A DNA stretch of 11,147 bases from CAYJRR01 sp964372275 [NCBI: uncultured bacterium] (GTDB lineage: Bacteria; CAYJRR01), in assembly GCA_964372275.1 (NCBI GenBank), contig CAYJRR010000143.1, forward strand, positions 1 to 11,147, read 5' to 3'. The translations under genes and the position numbers were made by a program. Shown piece by piece: positions 6,988-11,147 of the stretch. Below the pieces are notes generated by a model, which was not told where the DNA came from, did no database searches, and was given only the letters and a program-made list of their open reading frames with translations. Numbering within the stretch: position 1 is the first letter of the stretch; every line of letters starts with the position of its first letter.

Positions 6988-7632
6988 TCGGCCGATCACA
7001 AGCAGCACCCTGGGATCTCCCGATTCGGGCAGCGTAAGCGCACGAGTTTCCAAGACGCCGAGTCCGTGGCTGCGAAGTGTTGGCGCCGCCGCCTGAAGCT
7101 CTTCGTCCAGGCCGCTCGACTTCATCGCGAGTAGCCTTGTCCCGGCCAGCAGCCACCGCGACGAAAGCTGGACCAGGCCCTCAACACTCGCCAAGGCGCG
7201 CGCTGTGACCCAGTCGGGGGCCGGACGGCTGCGGATCACCTCCTCGGCTCGCGCATTCACGACCTCAACGCCGCGCAGTCGCAGCTCGCGCACGACCTGC
7301 CGCTGAAAGGCGCACTTCTTGGCGCGCGCTTCGACGGAGGTGATCGTCAAATCCGATCGCACAACGGACAGGACGAGCCCTGGAAATCCGGCACCCGATC
7401 CGAGATCGACGATCGAGGATCCGGACGGAAACATGACCTGCGCGGCGATCGAATCGAGCAGGTGCCGCTCCCGAATCGCCTCCGGTTCGAGCACCGACGT
7501 AAGGTCGATCGTTCGCCCCCATGTGACGAGCAGCTCTGAGAATTGCGCGAGCCGTTCCGCGTCGCGCTCCGCGAGATCGATTCCGAGTCGTGCCGCCCCG
7601 ACCGCCAGCTTTCGCTTCCACTCGTGGGTCAT
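6976..7632 (-). CDS. rsmG: 16S rRNA (guanine-N7)-methyltransferase RsmG (GidB)
   Basis: RsmG uses S-adenosylmethionine to methylate N7 of G527 in the 530 loop of 16S rRNA. From the ATG at 7632 the product is 218 aa, matching the family (207 aa in E. coli). Visible: the N-terminal helix with NLTS-like DLTSV (43-47), the RHLLDS motif (56-61), the SAM-binding loop VDLGSGAGFPGL (75-86), and VTARALASVEGL in the C-terminal half. An ATG at 7683 would add 17 residues that align with nothing typical of the family and would begin inside a parS-like palindrome; neither start has a good ribosome site, so the longer form stays possible. The stop codon lies in parS site 2. The gene sits near the origin and next to parAB in many bacteria. 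The usual upstream partner mnmG is absent here. Confidence 0.95.
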   Translation of the reverse strand: MTHEWKRKLAVGAARLGIDLAERDAERLAQFSELLVTWGRTIDLTSVLEPEAIRERHLLDSIAAQVMFPSGSSIVDLGSGAGFPGLVLSVVRSDLTITSVEARAKKCAFQRQVVRELRLRGVEVVNARAEEVIRSRPAPDWVTARALASVEGLVQLSSRWLLAGTRLLAMKSSGLDEELQAAAPTLRSHGLGVLETRALTLPESGDPRVLLVIGRCST

Positions 7633-7675
7633 TGCGTAGGGCACCGTCGTTCGACGCGGTGCGTCATCGATCCAA

Positions 7676-7691
7676 CGTTCCATGTGGAACG
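7676..7691. promoter_or_regulatory. degenerate parS-like site upstream of rsmG
   Basis: CGTTCCATGTGGAACG: the arms are perfectly symmetric (the symmetry extends to 18 bp, 7675-7692), but the central CG is TG, giving CATGTG in place of CACGTG. It lies about 45 bp before the preferred rsmG start and contains the alternative ATG start. The core change may weaken or abolish ParB loading; its symmetry and position still mark it as a decayed or variant parS. Confidence 0.6.
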
Positions 7692-7755
7692 TCGCAACGC
7701 CCGCACCGACCGGAGGGAGGCGATCCTAGCCGAGCCGGAGTTGGCGGTCCTCTCG

Positions 7756-7795
7756 AAAAAAAGGAAGGGCCCGTGGGCGATCTGCCCACGGGCCC
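7756..7795 (-). terminator. strong intrinsic terminator after the lipoprotein gene
   Basis: GGGCCCGTGGGC (7767-7778) and GCCCACGGGCCC (7784-7795) form a perfect 12-bp stem with a 5-nt loop (GATCT). On the minus strand it is followed, after four bases, by seven U (A-run at 7756-7762). It begins 15 bp after the lipoprotein stop. It should insulate rsmG from the dap-lipoprotein transcript, so rsmG likely has its own promoter in 7633-7755; no convincing one is seen. Confidence 0.92.
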
Positions 7796-7810
7796 TGGAC
7801 CGTCAACGAT

Positions 7811-9010
7811 TCAGCGCCGGTCTCGTTCACCGCCCTTGGGCTCGGTCACCGCCGGCCGTCCGAGGCGACCCCCGCCCTTATCGTCCTTCTTCTCCTCGTC
7901 CTTCTTCTCGTCCTCGCGCTTGTCGTCCCGTCGCTTGGCGTCGTCCTTCTTTTCGTCCTCTTTCTTTTCGCCCCCTCGGCGGTCGACGGCCGGCTCGCGC
8001 TTGGTGTCGAGGGCCGGTCCGCCGATCGCCGGACGGGGATCGACGGCCTTCGGTTCGGGGGCCGGGGCTGCCGCCGGCCGACCCGAGGCCGGGCTCCACC
8101 CCTCTCGTGCCGGGCCCGGGGTAGGAGCCGACTCCGTTCCGCGCGCCGCGTCATGGGCCTGACCCCGACCGCCCCGCCCGGACGACTCCCGCCCGGAGGT
8201 CGATCCACCACCGGACTCTCGGCCCGACGCCCCCCCGTCGACCGCCTCGCGGGTCGAGCTCGTTCCGACCCCCTGCTCTCGGCCGGAGCTCGACCCATGA
8301 CCGGTACCCGAGCGCGTCGAATCGCGATACGACTCTCCACGACCGCCGGAGTGCGATCGGCGATACTCCTCGTGCTCACGGTAGGAGGTCGTGCCGACGC
8401 GGCGCCCGTCGTGACCGTAGCTGCCGCGATCCCGGTAGTAGTGGTCGTCGTACGAGCCGGCGTAGTAGTACGTGCCCCGGTCGTAGCGGTACGTCTGCCC
8501 GCGCGACGGCGGGTAGTAGTGCCGGTGGTTGCCCGATTGGAAGCACCAGTGACCCCACGGGTGCGGATGGTGTCCGACGTACAGGTAGACGTTCGTGTAG
8601 CCGTACGGGGTCGGATCGCCCGCGTAGAAGTAGTAGCCGTTGTAGAAGGTGAACGCGTATCCGCCGTGTGGCTCGTACGAATGGTGATGCGCCCCGTGGA
8701 TCGGGCACCAATGATCGTGATGCCCGCGGTGATGTCCGGGTGAGACCGGATGAACACCGTAGTACCAGACGACGTTCGGCTCGTAGTAGACGATCGTCGG
8801 CGGCGGCGCCTCTTCATAATAGACGACGGTCGTCGTCGTCGCCGGCGGTGGAGGGGGCGGAACCGGCGGCGCGGTCGGCGGGGGCGGCGGGGGAGGGGAG
8901 GCGACGACCACGCCCCCTTCTTGCGCCGGCACGACGATGCAGCCGGAGCCCGCGCCGTACGCGGCGAGCGCCAGGACTCCCAGAACGATCGTTCTCGAAT
9001 GCGGGTGCAT
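7811..9010 (-). CDS. putative His/Tyr/Pro-rich lipoprotein of unknown function
   Basis: The 399-aa product begins with a signal peptide (HPHSRT, then hydrophobic IVLGVLALAAYGAG) and a likely lipidation cysteine at C24; the preceding GSG is not the classic lipobox, so lipidation is probable rather than sure. Next come two proline runs (39-45 and 51-56), a VVYYEE/IVYYEP segment, and a His/Tyr/Trp-rich core (about 83-190) with two copies of a 35-residue module (100-134 and 154-188). The rest looks disordered: Ser/Gly/Arg with repeated SGRE (242-276), Pro/Ala, then a Lys/Glu/Asp tail (349-378). The ATG has AAGGGAG about 6 nt upstream. It follows dapB by 85 bp and ends at a strong terminator. A metal-binding or cell-wall-associated surface role is conceivable from composition; I cannot assign a family. 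Confidence 0.82.
   Translation of the reverse strand: MHPHSRTIVLGVLALAAYGAGSGCIVVPAQEGGVVVASPPPPPPPTAPPVPPPPPPATTTTVVYYEEAPPPTIVYYEPNVVWYYGVHPVSPGHHRGHHDHWCPIHGAHHHSYEPHGGYAFTFYNGYYFYAGDPTPYGYTNVYLYVGHHPHPWGHWCFQSGNHRHYYPPSRGQTYRYDRGTYYYAGSYDDHYYRDRGSYGHDGRRVGTTSYREHEEYRRSHSGGRGESYRDSTRSGTGHGSSSGREQGVGTSSTREAVDGGASGRESGGGSTSGRESSGRGGRGQAHDAARGTESAPTPGPAREGWSPASGRPAAAPAPEPKAVDPRPAIGGPALDTKREPAVDRRGGEKKEDEKKDDAKRRDDKREDEKKDEEKKDDKGGGRLGRPAVTEPKGGERDRR
8447..8551 (-). repeat. second copy of a 35-residue module in the lipoprotein
   Basis: Encodes residues 154-188. It aligns without gaps to the first copy (residues 100-134), with 14 of 35 positions identical in my hand alignment: HWC at the start, then G, H, H, Y, P, G, G, Y, and YAG near the end. 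Several other positions swap Phe for Tyr. Confidence 0.65.
8609..8713 (-). repeat. first copy of a 35-residue module in the lipoprotein
   Basis: Encodes residues 100-134 and begins HWCPIHGAHHH. The pattern shared with the second copy is HWCxxxGxHxHxYxPxxG, seven residues, GxYxYAG. The paired Cys and clustered His would suit metal binding, but no ligand is known. Confidence 0.65.
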
Positions 9011-9076
9011 ACGGGCTCCCTTTCGGTTTGTTGCCTCGCGTCTTACGTCCCCTTGGACGCCGCCGCCGGCCGGCGA

Positions 9077-9082
9077 ATTCTA
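9077..9082 (-). promoter_or_regulatory. possible -10 element for the lipoprotein gene
   Basis: TAGAAT on the minus strand matches the -10 consensus at five of six bases and lies in the 85-bp gap after dapB. No good -35 hexamer is found at the proper distance, so cotranscription with the dap genes is at least as likely. Confidence 0.25.
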
Positions 9083-9095
9083 CCGCCGAAATCCC

Positions 9096-9926
9096 TTACA
9101 GACCGAGCACGTCCTTCATCTCGTAGAGCGCCGGGGGGCGCCCGACGATCCACGCGGCGGCGCGCGCCGCACCGGCGGCGAAGGTATCGCGCGAATGGGC
9201 CCGGTGCGTGACCTCGATCCGCTCCCCCGGCCCGAGGAAGTAGACGGTGTGATCGCCGACGACGTCGCCGCCTCGCAGCGCGAGGACGCCGAGCTCTCCG
9301 TCGGTGCGGGCGCCGACCGCCCCCTCGCGGCCGGTGACCTTGGCCTTCGTGAGATCGAGCGAGCGACCGGCGGCGGCCGCCTCGGCCAGGCGAAGCGCCG
9401 TGCCGGACGGCGCGTCAACCTTCTTGCGATGGTGGATCTCCGCGATCTCGACGTCGTATCCGGCGAGCGTTCGCGAGAGCGATCCGACGACCGCCAGCAG
9501 CGCGTTGACGCCGACGCTGAAGTTCGCGGCGCGAACGATCGGGATCCGCGCGCTCGCCGCCTCGATCGCGCGCTGCGGCCCCCCGTCGAGGCCGGTCGTT
9601 CCGATCACCGCCGCGACGCCGCGCCCGGCGCAGGCGGCGGCGGCGTGGGCGGTGGCAGCGGGGGAGGTGAAGTCGATCGCCACGTCGACCGCGTCGAGCG
9701 CGCGCTCGAGGTCGGCGTTCACGATGACGCCGAGCGCGCGGATCCCGGCGAGCGCCCCGGCGTCGGCGCCGATTTCGGCGGCCCCCTCGCGCTCGACCGC
9801 GGCGACGACGGCGAGGCCGGCGGTCTCCGCGACCGCGGCGGTGACGCGGCGACCCATCCGCCCTCCAGCGCCGAGGACGGCGACGCGGATCGTCCGCCCG
9901 ACTCCCGCCGGCGCGCGAGCGCTCAC
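9096..9926 (-). CDS. dapB: 4-hydroxy-tetrahydrodipicolinate reductase DapB
   Basis: DapB reduces the product of DapA with NAD(P)H to tetrahydrodipicolinate, the second committed step to meso-DAP and lysine, in the cytosol. The product is 276 aa, normal length. The dinucleotide loop GAGGRMG lies at 19-25; DFTSP at 85-89; and the signature IHHRKKVDAPSGTA at 164-177 holds the expected catalytic His165 and Lys169 (counterparts of E. coli H159 and K163). The fourth position of the E. coli HHRHK motif is Lys here, a modest change. The GTG start overlaps the dapA stop as GTGA; the frame is open upstream across dapA, but those codons are a shadow. The first 12 residues are a short extension before the Rossmann strand. 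Part of a tight dapF-dapA-dapB operon. Confidence 0.97.
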   Translation of the reverse strand: MSARAPAGVGRTIRVAVLGAGGRMGRRVTAAVAETAGLAVVAAVEREGAAEIGADAGALAGIRALGVIVNADLERALDAVDVAIDFTSPAATAHAAAACAGRGVAAVIGTTGLDGGPQRAIEAASARIPIVRAANFSVGVNALLAVVGSLSRTLAGYDVEIAEIHHRKKVDAPSGTALRLAEAAAAGRSLDLTKAKVTGREGAVGARTDGELGVLALRGGDVVGDHTVYFLGPGERIEVTHRAHSRDTFAAGAARAAAWIVGRPPALYEMKDVLGL

Positions 9927-10807
9927 GACACCAGCCCCAACTCCTTCATCGCCGATTCGAGCTTCGCCAGCGGTGCCGACGACAGCGGCGCGAGCGGCAG
10001 CCGTACCTCCGGCTCGATCCGCCCGATGCGCGCGAGCGCCGCCTTCACCGGGATCGGGTTGCTCTCCAGGAACAGCGCGCGCATCAGCGGCAGCAGCCGG
10101 CCGTGGTGCGCGCGGGCGGCGGCGTAGTCGGCGGCCCCCGCCGCCCGGGCCTCCGAAGAAGCCACGCCCGGGACGACAATAGACGACACACAGAAAAAAC
10201 CGACGGCGCCCAGCGCGATCAACGGGAAGGTGAGGGCGTCCTCGCCGGAGATCAGCGCCAGCCGCGATCCGCACAGACGGACGATCTCCGCCGCCTGCAC
10301 CAGGTCGCCCGACGCCTCCTTGGTCGCGACGATGCGCGGATGCTCGGCGCATCGCGCGACCGTCTCGGGGAGCATGTTGACGCCGGTACGTCCGGGCACG
10401 TTGTAGAGGACGATCGGGAGGTCGACCGCGTCGGCAATGGCGCGGTAGTGCCGGTAGAGCCCCTCCTGCGTCGGCTTGTTGTAGTACGGGGTGACGACCA
10501 GCGCCGCGTCGGCGCCGATCTCCTTCGCCGCCCTGGACAGCTCGATCGTCCCGGCGGTGTCGTTTTTTCCTGTTCCCGCAATGGTGGGAACGCGCCCCTT
10601 CGCCGTCTTCACGCAGAGGCGGATCACCTCGAGCTGCTCCTCGCGGGTGAGGGTCGCGCTCTCGCCGGTGGTGCCGGCGGGAACGAGCGCGGAGGTCCCC
10701 TCCGCGATCTGCCACTCGACGTGGCGCGTGAACGCCGCTTCGTCGAGCTTCGCGTCGCGGAACGGCGTGACCAGCGCCGTCATCGAGCCTTCGAGCCGGA
10801 GCGCCAT
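9923..10807 (-). CDS. dapA: 4-hydroxy-tetrahydrodipicolinate synthase DapA
   Basis: DapA condenses pyruvate with aspartate semialdehyde through a Schiff base, opening the DAP/lysine branch. The product is 294 aa (E. coli 292). Landmarks: GTTGES at 45-50 (T46 and T47, matching E. coli T44 and T45), TPYYNKPTQEG at 106-116, LYNVPGRTG at 134-142 with Tyr135 and Arg140, and the Schiff-base lysine K163 in ATKEASGD; all sit two positions later than in E. coli. Two ATG codons stand in a row (10810 and 10807). I chose the second because AAGGAGG lies 4 nt before it and nearly abuts the first; it overlaps the dapF stop as TGATG. Near residue 205 a short FFCVSSIVVPG stretch replaces the more usual VISVTSNVVPG, without a frame change. 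Confidence 0.97.
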   Translation of the reverse strand: MALRLEGSMTALVTPFRDAKLDEAAFTRHVEWQIAEGTSALVPAGTTGESATLTREEQLEVIRLCVKTAKGRVPTIAGTGKNDTAGTIELSRAAKEIGADAALVVTPYYNKPTQEGLYRHYRAIADAVDLPIVLYNVPGRTGVNMLPETVARCAEHPRIVATKEASGDLVQAAEIVRLCGSRLALISGEDALTFPLIALGAVGFFCVSSIVVPGVASSEARAAGAADYAAARAHHGRLLPLMRALFLESNPIPVKAALARIGRIEPEVRLPLAPLSSAPLAKLESAMKELGLVS

Positions 10808-11147
10808 CATCCCTCCTTCCAATCGACCTCGCCGCGGAACACCTCCGCCGCGGGGCCGGTCATCCTCACCCGTCCGTCGTCTTCGCGCCAGTCGATCCGA
10901 AGCAGGCCGCCCGGGAGGCGCACGACGCTCCGCCGGCCGGCGCGCCCGGTGAGCGCCGCCGCCACGCCGACGGCGCAAGCCCCGGTCCCACAGGCAAGCG
11001 TCGCCCCTGCGCCGCGCTCCCAGACCCGCGTCTCGAGCGCGCCCTCCTTCACCTGCACGAACTCGACGTTGGTGCGGCGGGGAAAAAGCGGATCGCGCTC
11101 GATCGCCGGTCCCCAGACGTCGAGCGGAACGGCGGCGACGTCGTCGA
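10807..11147 (-). CDS. dapF: diaminopimelate epimerase DapF (partial, C-terminal part)
   Basis: DapF converts LL-diaminopimelate to the meso form used in peptidoglycan and for lysine, by a cofactor-free two-cysteine mechanism. The gene enters from the window edge, so only about the last 112 residues are present and the first catalytic cysteine is outside. Visible: the [10 protein letters not shown] motif, VWERGAG with the substrate-binding Glu-Arg pair, and ACGTGACA with the second catalytic cysteine. The family usually reads GAGET before ACG; here it is GAGAT, a small variation not expected to abolish activity. The stop overlaps the dapA start. The frame is continuous from the edge to the TGA at 10807, so an internal GTG near 11058 is not a real start. 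Confidence 0.96.
   Translation of the reverse strand, partial: DDVAAVPLDVWGPAIERDPLFPRRTNVEFVQVKEGALETRVWERGAGATLACGTGACAVGVAAALTGRAGRRSVVRLPGGLLRIDWREDDGRVRMTGPAAEVFRGEVDWKEG

Noticed and set aside
6907-7134. A 75-codon plus-strand frame starting MFHVEH
   Set aside because: The MFHVEH start is simply the translation of a parS palindrome, a well-known source of false small proteins; the rest is antisense to rsmG.
8153-8743. A 196-codon plus-strand frame with hydrophobic Val-rich stretches resembling membrane segments
   Set aside because: It is antisense to the Tyr/His-rich core of the lipoprotein gene; the Val runs are the complement of Tyr and His codons.
9046-9059. Small hairpin (5-bp stem, CCTT loop) between dapB and the lipoprotein
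   Set aside because: The stem is short and has no T-run on either strand, so it is not a credible terminator.
9927-10715. An upstream extension of the dapB frame across dapA
   Set aside because: DapA has full family homology there; the extended residues are Arg-rich noise, and GTGA overlap gives a natural dapB start.

Overview
The window is a GC-rich bacterial chromosomal segment that looks origin-proximal. It carries a chromosome-partitioning locus (parA, parB, a bactofilin and parS sites beside rsmG) running straight into an F-type ATP synthase operon, and a meso-diaminopimelate/lysine gene cluster at the other end. The order rsmG, parA, parB, bactofilin, b', b, delta, alpha, with no a or c subunit ahead of b', resembles Geobacter and other delta-proteobacterial lineages (from memory of those genomes). 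Myxococcota, Acidobacteriota, Eisenbacteria or a similar uncultured phylum are all possible; the sequence alone does not settle the taxon.

Layout. Bases 1-2606, minus strand: atpA (cut by the window edge), atpH, atpF and a second b-type subunit (b'), packed with 4-bp overlaps or a 6-bp gap. Bases 2726-4933, minus strand: bactofilin, parB and parA. Bases 4977-6892, plus strand: a glyoxylate/hydroxypyruvate reductase-like dehydrogenase, a possible 45-codon ORF, and an unrecognised 267-aa protein that starts on the stop codon of that small ORF. Bases 6908-7691: rsmG (minus strand), framed by parS-type palindromes: one in the convergent gap, one over its stop codon, and one degenerate copy upstream. 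Bases 7756-9010, minus strand: a proline-, histidine- and tyrosine-rich putative lipoprotein followed by a strong intrinsic terminator. Bases 9096-11147, minus strand: dapB, dapA and the 3' part of dapF, with overlapping start and stop codons.

How the genes fit together. ParA, ParB and the nearby parS sites form the origin-segregation machine, and bactofilins are known to organise ParAB/parS in some bacteria. The ATP synthase genes encode the stator (b, b', delta) and the start of the F1 head. DapF, DapA and DapB make meso-DAP for peptidoglycan and lysine. I found no complete undescribed system such as a defence locus. The less ordinary parts are the plus-strand block between rsmG and parA, the parS sites interleaved with rsmG coding signals, and the lipoprotein with a duplicated 35-residue His/Cys/Tyr module. 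No gene-free stretch exceeds 300 bases; the longest, 7633-7810, holds the degenerate parS and the terminator.
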